Origin: Neobacillus paridis | GTDB taxonomy: Bacteria > Bacillota > Bacilli > Bacillales > Cytobacillaceae | DNA length: 64,000 nt | Reading direction: 5' to 3' | NCBI RefSeq assembly: GCF_016765675.1 | Contig: NZ_JAESWB010000025.1 | Coordinates: 248,001 to 312,000, forward strand | Shown here: in pieces, positions 38,272 to 47,056 of the stretch | Position numbering within the stretch: position 1 is the first letter of the stretch | How the letters are laid out: every line of letters starts with the position of its first letter | Made by a program: the position numbers and the translations under genes | The notes under the pieces: generated by a model | Databases searched by the model: none | Told to the model about the DNA's origin: nothing | What the model saw: the letters and a program-made list of their open reading frames with translations, nothing else

Positions 38272-40044
38272 ATGATGTTTGGCAGGACGTATTTTTGTGG
38301 TGAAGTGCCTGAGACAGCAGTAGGTGAAAAGGTAACTTTAAAAGGCTGGGTGCAAAGAAGACGTGACCTTGGCGGTTTAATCTTTGTCGATTTACGTGAC
38401 CGTTCAGGTATTGTCCAAATTGTCTTTAACCCGGACGTCTCTCAGGAGGCGCTTGCGGTTGCCGAAACCATCCGTAATGAATACGTACTCGATGTGGTTG
38501 GAACAGTCGTTGCCCGCGAGCCGGAGACTGTTAATGAAAACTTGAAAACAGGTAAAATTGAAATTCAGGCAGAAACGGTAACCGTGTTAAATGAGGCAAA
38601 AACACCGCCCTTTATGATTACTGATAAAACCGATGCTTCTGAAGATGTACGGTTAAAATACCGCTATTTGGATTTTCGCCGTCCGGTCATGTTTGAAACG
38701 TTAAAAATGCGCCATCAAGTGACAAAAACAATTAGAAATTTTCTAGATTCTGAAGGTTTTTTGGATGTTGAAACGCCAATTTTGACAAAAAGTACTCCTG
38801 AGGGAGCACGCGACTATTTAGTCCCAAGCCGTGTACATCCTGGTGAGTTCTATGCCCTGCCACAATCGCCGCAGCTTTTTAAACAGCTGCTGATGGTCGG
38901 CGGCATTGAACGCTATTACCAAATTGCCCGCTGCTTCCGGGACGAGGACTTGCGCGCTGACCGCCAGCCGGAATTTACGCAAATTGATATTGAAACAAGT
39001 TTTTTAAGCCAAGATGATATTTTAGCGCTAATCGAAAGAATGATGTCAACGCTCATGAAGGAAGTAAAGGGAATTGAAATATCCGTTCCTTTTCCAAGAA
39101 TGGCTTATGAAGAGGCAATGAACCGATACGGTTCCGATAAACCGGATACCCGTTTTGGTCTTGAACTTGTAAATGTTTCTGAAATCGTCAAGGATTCAGG
39201 GTTTAAGGTATTTGCTTCTACTGTTGCTGGTGGAGGTCAAGTAAAAGCAATCAATGTTAAGGGGGCTGCTGCTAAATACTCCCGGAAAGATATTGATGCC
39301 CTGACAGAGTTTGTTGCCCGCTATGGCGCTAAAGGTCTTGCCTGGTTAAAAGTAGAGTCAGATGGGCTTAAGGGTCCGATCGCCAAGTTCTTCTCCGATG
39401 ACGAAGCGGCGGCTCTCAAAGCAACCTTGGAGGCTGTTGAAGGTGATTTACTCCTATTTGTTGCGGATAAAAAGAGCGTTGTAGCCGATGCATTAGGTGC
39501 GTTGAGACTTAAGCTTGGGAAAGAGCTGGACTTAATTGATCAAAGCAGGTTCAATTTCTTATGGATAACAGACTGGCCGCTGTTGGAATATGATGAGGAG
39601 GAGGGCCGGTATTACGCGGCTCACCATCCTTTTACCATGCCTGTTCGCGAAGATTTAAAGTATCTTGATACAGATCCTTCCAAAGTCCATGCACAAGCCT
39701 ATGATATTGTGTTGAACGGTTATGAGCTAGGCGGCGGTTCCTTGAGAATTTTTGAGCGCCCGATTCAGGAGAAGATGTTTAAAGTTCTGGGCTTTACACC
39801 GGAACAAGCACAAGCCCAGTTTGGCTTCCTGATGAATGCCTTCGAATATGGAACGCCTCCACATGGTGGGATTGCAATGGGATTAGACCGTTTGGTTATG
39901 CTGCTGGCCGGAAGTTCTAATTTAAGAGAAACGATTGCTTTTCCGAAAACTGCCAGCGCCAGCTGCTTGTTAACAGAAGCGCCAAGTGATGTTTCTGAGG
40001 CTCAATTAGAGGAATTAAGTTTGTCACTAAATGTTAAGAAATAA
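38272..40044 (+). CDS. aspS: Aspartyl-tRNA synthetase
   Basis: AspRS charges tRNA-Asp (and possibly tRNA-Asn, depending on discrimination, which I cannot judge). The N-terminal OB anticodon domain ([20 protein letters not shown]) is followed by class II motif 2 ([16 protein letters not shown]), a bacterial GAD insertion (about 290-420) and motif 3 ([16 protein letters not shown]). Length is 590. The start is one of two adjacent ATG codons at 38272 and 38275. Confidence 0.97.
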   Translation: MMFGRTYFCGEVPETAVGEKVTLKGWVQRRRDLGGLIFVDLRDRSGIVQIVFNPDVSQEALAVAETIRNEYVLDVVGTVVAREPETVNENLKTGKIEIQAETVTVLNEAKTPPFMITDKTDASEDVRLKYRYLDFRRPVMFETLKMRHQVTKTIRNFLDSEGFLDVETPILTKSTPEGARDYLVPSRVHPGEFYALPQSPQLFKQLLMVGGIERYYQIARCFRDEDLRADRQPEFTQIDIETSFLSQDDILALIERMMSTLMKEVKGIEISVPFPRMAYEEAMNRYGSDKPDTRFGLELVNVSEIVKDSGFKVFASTVAGGGQVKAINVKGAAAKYSRKDIDALTEFVARYGAKGLAWLKVESDGLKGPIAKFFSDDEAAALKATLEAVEGDLLLFVADKKSVVADALGALRLKLGKELDLIDQSRFNFLWITDWPLLEYDEEEGRYYAAHHPFTMPVREDLKYLDTDPSKVHAQAYDIVLNGYELGGGSLRIFERPIQEKMFKVLGFTPEQAQAQFGFLMNAFEYGTPPHGGIAMGLDRLVMLLAGSSNLRETIAFPKTASASCLLTEAPSDVSEAQLEELSLSLNVKK

Positions 40045-40067
40045 CAAGAATTCGCTTTCAGGAAATC

Positions 40068-40096
40068 TTGAAGGCGGCACCAAAATATGCTAAGAT
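40068..40096 (+). promoter_or_regulatory. Sigma-A promoter of 6S RNA
   Basis: TTGAAG (40068-40073), 17-base spacer, TAAGAT (40091-40096); start near 40103. Confidence 0.75.
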
Positions 40097-40103
40097 GAAA
40101 TCA

Positions 40104-40306
40104 GTCAAAGAGAGTCCTGAAATGTTCGTTGTGTTACCTGAAGTTTTGACCGAACATAGATTTATTGGGAATCCGGAGTTTTCTGATTGCGCACATGCCC
40201 TGATTCTTGATCTGGGGACTTGCAATATCGGAAATAGGATACCCACCTGCTGAGAGCGGGATCAAAACAAGGGATCAAAAGCGACGGCATTATTGGGACT
40301 CTTTTT
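40104..40306 (+). ncRNA. bsrA: 6S RNA (BsrA/SsrS type)
   Basis: 6S RNA is a promoter mimic that binds sigma-A RNA polymerase. About 200 bases between aspS and tcdA begin with GAGTCCTG (40112-40119) and end with TTGGGACTC (40293-40301) then TTTTTT; the closing stem GAGTCC/GGACTC is conserved in this family. A central G/C-rich region with a large loop is expected around the middle. The location between aspS and the yrvM/tcdA gene is that of B. subtilis 6S-1 RNA. The region 40045-40459 holds this RNA, its promoter and a second terminator, with no protein gene. Confidence 0.85.
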
Positions 40307-40320
40307 TATTTGAATTTTCA

Positions 40321-40349
40321 CCTCCTGCAGCGTTTCAGGAGGTTTTTTA
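40321..40349 (+). terminator. Terminator downstream of 6S RNA
   Basis: CCTCCTG and CAGGAGG form a 7-bp stem, then TTTTTTATTG. Confidence 0.8.
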
Positions 40350-40382
40350 TTGTATTTATTTGTATAATTCCTATATAAATAC

Positions 40383-40410
40383 TTGCTTTTATCGGATGGT
40401 ATGTTATATT
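40383..40410 (+). promoter_or_regulatory. Probable promoter of tcdA
   Basis: TTGCTT (40383-40388), 16-base spacer, TATATT (40405-40410). Confidence 0.45.
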
Positions 40411-40459
40411 TTTTAAAGTAAAAAATAAAATAACACTGACTTAATTTGGAGTGAACATC

Positions 40460-41227
40460 ATGCTGCATCAATTTTCTCGTAACGAGCTTGCGATTGGAAA
40501 AGAAGGCCTTGATATCATGAAAAATAGCACGGTTGCCGTTCTCGGAATTGGCGGTGTCGGCTCGTTTGCCGCGGAAGCCCTTGCCCGTTCTGGTGTCGGC
40601 CGCTTAGTGCTGATCGATAAGGATGATGTTGATATTACCAACGTTAATCGCCAGTTGGTAGCATTGCTTTCTACAGTTGGCCGGCCAAAGGTTGAAATTA
40701 TGGAAGAACGGATTCGAGATATTAATCCTGATTGTGAAGTTATTTCACTAAAAATGTTTTATACGGAAGAAACATATGAAGAAATATTCAGCCACCATCT
40801 GGATTTTGTTGTCGATGCTTCCGATACGATCGTCTATAAAATTCATTTGATGAAGGAATGTTTAAAACGAGGGATCCCGATGATTTCCAGCATGGGAGCG
40901 GCTAACAAAATGGATCCGACACGTTTTCAAATCGCCGATATTTCAAAAACCCACACAGATCCGATTGCCAAGATTATCCGGACAAAGCTTCGCAAAGAGG
41001 GGATTCGAAAGGGGATTCCGGTTGTTTTTTCCGATGAAAGTCCGATTGTCATTCGTGAGGATGTCCGCAAGGTTGTCGGTAACGATGCTGCGGAGATTAG
41101 AAAAGCAAAAATGCCGCCATCATCGAATGCTTTTGTCCCATCAACATGCGGATTGATTATGGCCAGCTATGTTGTGAGACAATTGCTTAAGGATATTAAG
41201 ATCCAACGCGTGAGCGATGAGAAATAG
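40460..41227 (+). CDS. tcdA: tRNA threonylcarbamoyladenosine dehydratase TcdA
   Basis: TcdA cyclises t6A37 to ct6A in tRNAs reading ANN codons, using ATP. It is an E1-like/ThiF-fold protein with LGIGGVGSFAAEALARSGV, DNVDITNVNRQ-type segment (DDVDITNVNRQ), and FVVDASDT. The ATG at 40460, nine bases after GGAG, begins LHQFSRNELAIGKEG as in B. subtilis YrvM; GTG at 40451 is less likely. Length is 255. It marks the left edge of the inserted redox region. Confidence 0.96.
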   Translation: MLHQFSRNELAIGKEGLDIMKNSTVAVLGIGGVGSFAAEALARSGVGRLVLIDKDDVDITNVNRQLVALLSTVGRPKVEIMEERIRDINPDCEVISLKMFYTEETYEEIFSHHLDFVVDASDTIVYKIHLMKECLKRGIPMISSMGAANKMDPTRFQIADISKTHTDPIAKIIRTKLRKEGIRKGIPVVFSDESPIVIREDVRKVVGNDAAEIRKAKMPPSSNAFVPSTCGLIMASYVVRQLLKDIKIQRVSDEK

Positions 41228-41241
41228 AATTGTTAGATTTG

Positions 41242-41277
41242 GCCCCGAACTAAAGTGTTCGGGGCTATATTATTTTT
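41242..41277 (+). terminator. Terminator after tcdA
   Basis: GCCCCGAAC and GTTCGGGGC form a perfect 9-bp stem with a 6-nt loop, followed by an AT-rich tract. The rest of 41278-41559 is AT-rich, with a TATAAT at 41321-41326 lacking a clear -35 box; I see no gene in it. Confidence 0.85.
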
Positions 41278-41559
41278 TAATCTTCACAAATTGTTCCTAA
41301 TTATAGGATGAGAACTTCTTTATAATAAAAATATAGATAAGAAAAAATCTGTATTTTTCAACTATTGGAGAAGGTGGTACGAAAAAAAGAAAAACGTGTC
41401 TGGAAGGTTAAGATGGGTGACATTTTTGAGAGCGTATACAATTGACTGAATTGAATGTGAACAAAGGAAACTGTCTATGAGCCGTTCAGTAAGGACAAAC
41501 AGCCGCTGTTTTAGCAAGTAGGATACATTGGATTAGCAAACAGATTGGAGGGAATGATG

Positions 41560-44500
41560 ATGACGGCAGTTGCTGAAAAGCTTAACCTTGAGGAAAGATT
41601 AAAATCTATTTTTGGGGACAGAGTCAGAATGGACCGGATTGAATGTAAAATGTATTCCTATGATGTAGGGGCTCTCCCTGGTTTGGTGAAACCCTTTCTT
41701 CCGGTAGGAATTCCAAGCGGGGTTGTCCGGCCAAAAACAGAAGAGGAAATTTTTCGGCTTGTAAAACTAGCTAAGGAAGAAGGCTTGAAACTTGTTCCGA
41801 GGGGAATGTCTACTTCCGGATTTGGGGGTGTACTTCCGGATAATGGAGCTATTGTTGTCGATCTTTCAGGAATGAACAAAGTGATTGCGATAGACAAGGA
41901 GAATCTTCTTGTAACGGTAGAACCTGGTATTATTTGGGAAGCATTGCAAACCAAACTCCACAGAGCTGGATTGGACTTAATTCTTTATCCGACTTCCCTG
42001 CCCTCTTCCACTGTAGGAGGTTTGCTTGCTCAAGGGGGAACCGGATTTGGCGGCTATGAATACGGACTCTTTAAGGAAAATGTTTCAGAAGCAACGGTTA
42101 TTTTTCCGGACGGAGAATTAAAAACCGTTTCAAAAGAAGAACTTCTCCTTTATATCGCAGACTTAGAGGGAATTACCGGAATTATTACCAGAATCACGTT
42201 TAAAGTCAGAAAATTGGAGCCTGAAATCCACCGCTTAGTTTCTTTTACAGACAGCCAAAAAGTGGAGAATGTGTTAGAGGCTGTCCGTAAGGCGGATTTG
42301 CCAATTTGGTCGATCACCTTGCAAAATCCTCAAGCAATGAGGCTGAAAAAACAGATTCCGATACGGAAAGGCCATCCTTATGAAGAGAGAAATCGCCGAA
42401 GGGAACCTGAACTCCCTGAAACATATGTCCTTTTATTGGCATATCCTGCTTCAAGGAGGAAGGATATTGATCCTGGGCTGGAACAGATGATTCAAGAACA
42501 TAGTGGTGTTGAGCTGTCTGAAGAGGCAGCAGAGCACGAGTGGCAGGAAAGGTTCAAACCGATGCGTTTTAAACGGGTCGGGCCTTCTTTAATCCCGACG
42601 GAGGTTGTGGTTCCGTTGGCAAGGTTAAGTAAGGTCTTAAATGAAATCGATGAAAAAATAAAACATCCCCTTGTTCTCGAGGGCATGGCCGTAAAAGGAG
42701 ATAAAGTCGTGTTGCTCGGGTTCATTCCCCATGATGAACGGACATTTGGCTTTAATATGGCTTTTGCCTTATCCTTGTCCGTTATTGAAATCGCCAAAAA
42801 GCACGGGGGATCTTCCTATTCAACTGGCTTGTATTTCCGCCGTGAAGCGAAGAATGTACTTGGTACTGAACGTTATGAAAAGGTGAAGAATTTTAAAGAA
42901 AGAATGGACCCGGATGGCATCATGAATCCGAATAAGGTATTGGGGCGGGGAGTAATTGATACGATTATGGGAACGGCGGCAACGCTAGAACCAATAATCA
43001 GACCCTTTGCCAATGCTGCAACCGCTCCGTTCGGGGAAGCTGTACGACAGGGAAAGAAAAAGGGCATTCCTGCTGATGTTGCTTACTATGCAACCGCATG
43101 TGCCCGCTGTGGTTACTGTGTATCCACATGTGAGCAGTTTTCAGGCAGGGGCTGGGAATCTCAATCACCAAGAGGCAAATACCATTATATTCGGGAAGTT
43201 ATAGCTGGAAGAGAAAAATTTAATCCCGAAACGGTTAACAATTTCTTGCTTTGTACCACTTGTGAAGCGTGCAACATCCGCTGCCAGTTGGATATGCCGG
43301 TTGAACATAATTGGATGGAAATGAGGGGGACTCTGATTCATGAAGAAAAACGGATGACATTCCCTCCGTTTGAGATGATGGCTGCATCAGTCCGGGGAGA
43401 ACGCAACATTTGGGCAGGCAAAAAGGAAAAACGGGCCAATTGGGTTCCTGAAGAGATAAAACCAAAAATAAAGGAGAAAAGTGATGTTCTGTATTTCGCT
43501 GGCTGTACGGCTTCATTTGTCAATACAGACGTTGCCCAAGCAACGGTTCGACTGTTGGATAAAGCGGGAATTGAGTTTACCTATATGGGGACCGACGAAG
43601 CCTGTTGTGGCATTCCAATGAAAGTTGCGGGAAAATGGGATGTCTTCGAGGAGATTTTTGAGCACAATGTTTCCGAAGCTCGAAAACGGGGGGCAAAAAC
43701 GATTGTTACATCCTGCCCTGCCTGTGCTTTAGTTTGGAAGGAACTATATGCCGAACTGGCTAAGGAAAAGGGAATAGACTATGATTTTGAGGTCAAGCAT
43801 TATTCAGAAATTGTTTCAGAGGCGATAAAAGAAGGAAATCTTACATTTGATCATGAAGTGCATCAACGGGTCACTTTCCATGATTCCTGTCATATAGGCA
43901 GAGCACAGGGAATTTATGAACAGCCGCGGGACATGTTAAAAGCCATCCCGGGAGTTGAATTTGTTGAGATGGAACATAACCGGGAAGAAGGACTATGCTG
44001 CGGGTCGGTCCTGACTCTTGTCGGCGAAACCCCTGTTGCCCCCAAGTTGGGTGGAAATCGACTACAGGAAGCAATCGATGTAAAGGCAGATACTGTCGTT
44101 GCCCTGTGCCCATGCTGTCAAGTCCAGTTAAGGGATTCCAATATTAAGAACCAATTTAATTTAAAGGTAACAGATTTGGCCCGCATTGCCATGGAGGGAC
44201 TTGGCTATGATATAGAAGATAAAACCGAATACTCAATGGAAATGTGGGGATACTTTGAAAAATTCATCATGCTCATGAAGCCGGAAGTACTGGCAGATAT
44301 TATGGCCTCCCTATTCAAGCCGATGTTCGATAACATGCCTTCAAAAATGGTAAGCATGATGAAAGCAATGAAGCGTACCCCGGGGGGCCTTGCGATGATG
44401 GAAAAAATGATGCCAACCTTGATGCCCAAAATGGTTCCGGATCTGATGCCTAAAGTGATGCCTGATATGTTGCAGGAAGTATCAAGGAGGGTCGGGCCGC

Positions 44501-44634
44501 TGCCGGATGATATGGAGGAATTGATGCCTGATCTCCTGCCAAAAACGATGGAATCGCTAATGCCAAATATGCTTCCACTCATCATTCCATATATCACACC
44601 AAAAATGATCGACTATATTCAAAAAAATCTGTAG
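41560..44634 (+). CDS. FAD-linked oxidoreductase fused to Fe-S/CCG subunit, Met/Pro-rich tail
   Basis: A single chain that joins a GlcD-like FAD-linked oxidase (FAD_binding_4, about 45-220; C-terminal oxidase domain to about 460) to a GlcF/GlpC-like part. Two 4Fe-4S motifs CxxCxxCxxxC lie at C514-C524 and C565-C575; two CCG-type domains have C649, C682-C683 and C777, C813-C814. The substrate is probably a 2-hydroxy acid (glycolate, D-lactate or D-2-hydroxyglutarate), with electrons going to quinone; which one cannot be told. The last 140 residues are a Met/Pro-rich tail with repeated MP-x-LMPKM-like units. ATG 41560 follows GGAGG; ATGs at 41554 and 41557 are alternatives. Confidence 0.85.
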   Translation: MTAVAEKLNLEERLKSIFGDRVRMDRIECKMYSYDVGALPGLVKPFLPVGIPSGVVRPKTEEEIFRLVKLAKEEGLKLVPRGMSTSGFGGVLPDNGAIVVDLSGMNKVIAIDKENLLVTVEPGIIWEALQTKLHRAGLDLILYPTSLPSSTVGGLLAQGGTGFGGYEYGLFKENVSEATVIFPDGELKTVSKEELLLYIADLEGITGIITRITFKVRKLEPEIHRLVSFTDSQKVENVLEAVRKADLPIWSITLQNPQAMRLKKQIPIRKGHPYEERNRRREPELPETYVLLLAYPASRRKDIDPGLEQMIQEHSGVELSEEAAEHEWQERFKPMRFKRVGPSLIPTEVVVPLARLSKVLNEIDEKIKHPLVLEGMAVKGDKVVLLGFIPHDERTFGFNMAFALSLSVIEIAKKHGGSSYSTGLYFRREAKNVLGTERYEKVKNFKERMDPDGIMNPNKVLGRGVIDTIMGTAATLEPIIRPFANAATAPFGEAVRQGKKKGIPADVAYYATACARCGYCVSTCEQFSGRGWESQSPRGKYHYIREVIAGREKFNPETVNNFLLCTTCEACNIRCQLDMPVEHNWMEMRGTLIHEEKRMTFPPFEMMAASVRGERNIWAGKKEKRANWVPEEIKPKIKEKSDVLYFAGCTASFVNTDVAQATVRLLDKAGIEFTYMGTDEACCGIPMKVAGKWDVFEEIFEHNVSEARKRGAKTIVTSCPACALVWKELYAELAKEKGIDYDFEVKHYSEIVSEAIKEGNLTFDHEVHQRVTFHDSCHIGRAQGIYEQPRDMLKAIPGVEFVEMEHNREEGLCCGSVLTLVGETPVAPKLGGNRLQEAIDVKADTVVALCPCCQVQLRDSNIKNQFNLKVTDLARIAMEGLGYDIEDKTEYSMEMWGYFEKFIMLMKPEVLADIMASLFKPMFDNMPSKMVSMMKAMKRTPGGLAMMEKMMPTLMPKMVPDLMPKVMPDMLQEVSRRVGPLPDDMEELMPDLLPKTMESLMPNMLPLIIPYITPKMIDYIQKNL

Positions 44635-44652
44635 AGTTCAAGAAGCCTGAAT

Positions 44653-44687
44653 AAAAATGCTGACCTTAAAACAGGCCAGCATTTTTT
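44653..44687. terminator. Bidirectional terminator
   Basis: AAAAATGCTG-CC pairs with GG-CAGCATTTTT between the convergent oxidoreductase gene and azoR. Confidence 0.85.
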
Positions 44688-44691
44688 GCAC

Positions 44692-45312
44692 TTAAAATGT
44701 TTTCGCTATTTCAGCGGCTTTTTGAACTGCTTTTTCAACTATTTCGTTGGCTTTATCTGGTGCATGGTCCATTCCTTCGACAAATAATTGATGAAAATCT
44801 GTGATTCCTAAGAAAGTAAATAAAGTTTTTACATACTGGCTTGCCGGGTCTGAACCATTGTAGAAACCGCCGTTAGCCTGAATATGCAAGAGTTTCTTGC
44901 CTTCCACTAATCCAACTGAACCTGAATCAGTGTATTTAAAGGTTTTGCCAGCAACTGTAACTGTATCAAACCAAGATTTTAACCGAGTGGGTACGCTCAA
45001 ATTCCATAAGGGATTGGCGATGACAATTTTATCCTGTTCCAAAAAGTCAGCAGTAAAGGAATTAAATAAGGTAACTTTATGCTGCTGAGCATTCGATAAC
45101 CGGTGGAAAGGTGTCCCTTTACCTAATTCATCCCATGCGTCCAATAAATCTCCGTCGATTTCCGGCACATTCATATTATATAAATTGATATCCTCAATAA
45201 TATCATCAGGATGATGCTCCTTATAAGATTGAACAAAAGCATCTGTTACCTTCATAGATCGGGATACTCGTTGATTTAAGGGATGTGCTCTGACGATTAA
45301 CACTTTTGCCAT
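44692..45312 (-). CDS. azoR: FMN-dependent NADH:quinone/azo reductase
   Basis: A flavodoxin-fold NAD(P)H-dependent reductase of the AzoR family, which reduces quinones and azo dyes by two electrons and protects from thiol-reactive stress. Visible signatures are ADFLEQDKIVIANPLWNLSVP and the glycine-rich HIQANGGFYNGSDPA. Length is 206, as usual. The start follows AAGGAAGG on the minus strand. An imperfect inverted repeat lies upstream at 45381-45403. It shares orientation with the regulator gene behind it. Confidence 0.93.
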   Translation of the reverse strand: MAKVLIVRAHPLNQRVSRSMKVTDAFVQSYKEHHPDDIIEDINLYNMNVPEIDGDLLDAWDELGKGTPFHRLSNAQQHKVTLFNSFTADFLEQDKIVIANPLWNLSVPTRLKSWFDTVTVAGKTFKYTDSGSVGLVEGKKLLHIQANGGFYNGSDPASQYVKTLFTFLGITDFHQLFVEGMDHAPDKANEIVEKAVQKAAEIAKTF

Positions 45313-45380
45313 TTATCATACCTTCCTTCAAAATTAATCATTTTTACTATAAACAAACTAAAAAAATATTGCATTATCCA

Positions 45381-45403
45381 AACGAATATTTCATTAGTTT
45401 GAC
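45381..45403. promoter_or_regulatory. Inverted repeat upstream of azoR
   Basis: CAAACGAAT and ATTAGTTTG (8 of 9 matching) flank ATTTC, about 70-90 bases before azoR. It could be an operator for a quinone- or redox-sensing repressor. No regulator can be named with certainty. Confidence 0.4.
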
Positions 45404-45484
45404 AAATATTTGTGGAGAAAATATGTAAAAGAGACTTCGCCGGTTTCCACCAGTATTATTTTGCACCAAATCCTTGGTTTTATT

Positions 45485-45516
45485 TAAAAACAAAACACTG
45501 CTGATCAGCAGTGTTT
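45485..45516 (-). terminator. Terminator of the regulator gene
   Basis: AAACACTGCTGATCAGCAGT-GTTT is a 24-bp perfect palindrome (45493-45516) followed on the minus strand by TTTTGTTTTTAAATA. It overlaps the stop codon of the regulator gene. Confidence 0.8.
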
Positions 45517-46141
45517 ACTGTGCTTTGATTAAAAAGCGGCAATGATCTTCATTATCTGTTTTGCAGGTAATCCGTTGAACATTTTCAATTCCAAGAACTT
45601 CTTTAAACATATTCGTTTCGCAGGTACAAGCCTTTTTGTACGCCTTGGCGACAGAAAAGATTGGGCAATTATATTCAATCAGTTCATACGTATCTTGCCC
45701 CAGTTTGTTAAGTTCCGCCATATAGCCTTTGTCGCGTTGAATTTTCTGCAATTCCGCGACTTTCTCGTGGAAATTCTTATTTGCCATTTTTGGCAAATAG
45801 CTGAGTCTTTGTCTTTCGCTCCTTTTCTCAAAAAGAAAATCAATTATTTCTTCCCCATGTAATGCTTCTAAATCGTGAAGAAATTCAAGCGTTAACGTTT
45901 CATAATGATTGGGGAATAGTTCATCTGCCTTTGATGATAAAGAATATACTTGTATCGGTCTGCCCATTGGTTTTCTGACTTCGTTTATGGTGAGGAAGGA
46001 GTCGCGTTCCAATATATTTAAATGCTTTCTGACAGCCATTTCCGTTATTCCTAAAAAAGTAGACAGTTCACTGACAGTTAGGTTTGTTTTCTTTTTTAAT
46101 AATTCGAGGATTTTATCTTTTGTTGATATTCGTTCAATCAT
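45515..46141 (-). CDS. Winged-helix regulator with SufR-like cysteine pattern
   Basis: A 208-residue transcription regulator with an N-terminal winged helix (LTVSELSTFLGITEMAVRKHL, positions about 22-42; GRPIQVYSLS as the wing) and a C-terminal domain with C159, C172, C174, C193 and C201. The spacing C159-(12)-C172 and the Cys near the end resemble the [4Fe-4S] ligands of SufR (C164, C177, C205 in Synechocystis). ATG at 46141 follows AGGTGA; a GTG nine bases upstream falls in that site. It is divergent from sodA, so regulation of sodA is plausible but unproven. Confidence 0.8.
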   Translation of the reverse strand: MIERISTKDKILELLKKKTNLTVSELSTFLGITEMAVRKHLNILERDSFLTINEVRKPMGRPIQVYSLSSKADELFPNHYETLTLEFLHDLEALHGEEIIDFLFEKRSERQRLSYLPKMANKNFHEKVAELQKIQRDKGYMAELNKLGQDTYELIEYNCPIFSVAKAYKKACTCETNMFKEVLGIENVQRITCKTDNEDHCRFLIKAQ

Positions 46142-46233
46142 TTTTTTCACCTGCTCATTATGTGGTCTTGAGAAAAATCCCTAGAGGACCGTAAATGATT
46201 ATTTTCTAAACAAAAAGGTATAAAAACTATTTT

Positions 46234-46296
46234 ATTTTACCATACATCTGAATAGAGAAAAAGTTAAAAAGGAATCATTACTTTGGTAAAATACCA
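46234..46296. promoter_or_regulatory. Operator-like inverted repeats, regulator-sodA gap
   Basis: ATTTTACCA (46234-46242) and TGGTAAAAT (46284-46292) are perfect inverted copies 41 bases apart. The second is also part of a compact palindrome TGGTA-AAA-TACCA (46284-46296), 24 bases before the sodA -35 box. They may be binding sites of the adjacent regulator. Confidence 0.45.
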
Positions 46297-46320
46297 TCTT
46301 TATATTTTTAAACTTATCAG

Positions 46321-46350
46321 TTGAAAAAGTTAATGAAGAAGTTCTATAAT
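46321..46350 (+). promoter_or_regulatory. Sigma-A promoter of sodA
   Basis: TTGAAA (46321-46326), 18-base spacer, TATAAT (46345-46350), 33 bases before the start codon. Confidence 0.75.
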
Positions 46351-46383
46351 TAAAAGGTAAACAATTATGAGGAGGAATGAACA

Positions 46384-46998
46384 ATGGCAAAATATGAACT
46401 TCCTGCATTACCTTATGCAGCAAATGCACTTGAGCCTTATTTCGATGAGCAAACGATGAATATTCACCATGATCGTCACCACGCTACATATGTTAATAAC
46501 TTAAACGCAGCCCTAGAGGGTCATGACGATCTATCTGCCAAAAGCGTTGAAGATTTGATTGCAAACCTCGAGGCTGTTCCGGAAAATATTCGTACTGCAG
46601 TACGTAATAATGGTGGCGGACATGCAAACCACAGCCTATTCTGGAAGGTTCTTGCGCCGAATGCAGGCGGTGCCCCAACCGGCGAGATTGCTGATGCGAT
46701 TAATCAGGCTTTTGGCAGCTATGATCAATTTAAAGAGGAATTTACCAAGGCAGCCACAGGCCGTTTTGGTTCCGGTTGGGCTTGGCTTATCGTTGATAAC
46801 GGGAAACTGGCGATTACCAGCACTCCAAATCAGGATAGCCCTCTAATGGAAGGGAAAAAACCAGTTCTTGGTTTAGATGTTTGGGAGCATGCTTATTATC
46901 TTAAGTATCAAAACAAACGTCCTGATTATATTGCCGCTTTCTATCATTTAATTAATTGGGATGAAGTCAATAAACTATATAAAGCGGCCCAAGCTTAA
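46384..46998 (+). CDS. sodA: Superoxide dismutase (Mn/Fe type)
   Basis: SodA dismutates superoxide. The 204-residue protein has the N-terminal [17 protein letters not shown] with metal-ligand His, the [12 protein letters not shown] segment, and the C-terminal ligands in [22 protein letters not shown]-x-N-H and the DVWEHAYYL signature fit Mn-type enzymes, but metal choice cannot be proven. Strong AGGAGG site. In B. subtilis sodA is elsewhere; here it lies next to a putative Fe-S regulator, so this may be the main or a second copy. Confidence 0.96.
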   Translation: MAKYELPALPYAANALEPYFDEQTMNIHHDRHHATYVNNLNAALEGHDDLSAKSVEDLIANLEAVPENIRTAVRNNGGGHANHSLFWKVLAPNAGGAPTGEIADAINQAFGSYDQFKEEFTKAATGRFGSGWAWLIVDNGKLAITSTPNQDSPLMEGKKPVLGLDVWEHAYYLKYQNKRPDYIAAFYHLINWDEVNKLYKAAQA

Positions 46999-47012
46999 AA
47001 AGAAGTTATCAA

Positions 47013-47054
47013 AAAAAGGATCCCTCGTGTTCAGTTACAAGAGGGATCCTTTTT
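47013..47054. terminator. Bidirectional terminator between sodA and rarA
   Basis: AAAAAGGATCCCTC (47013-47026) pairs with GAGGGATCCTTTTT (47041-47054), a perfect 14-bp stem. Confidence 0.92.
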
Positions 47055-47056
47055 AG

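Noticed and set aside
41278-41559. Promoter for the FAD/Fe-S dehydrogenase
   Set aside because: A TATAAT is present at 41321-41326, but no -35 box lies at 16-18 bases; regulation remains unknown.
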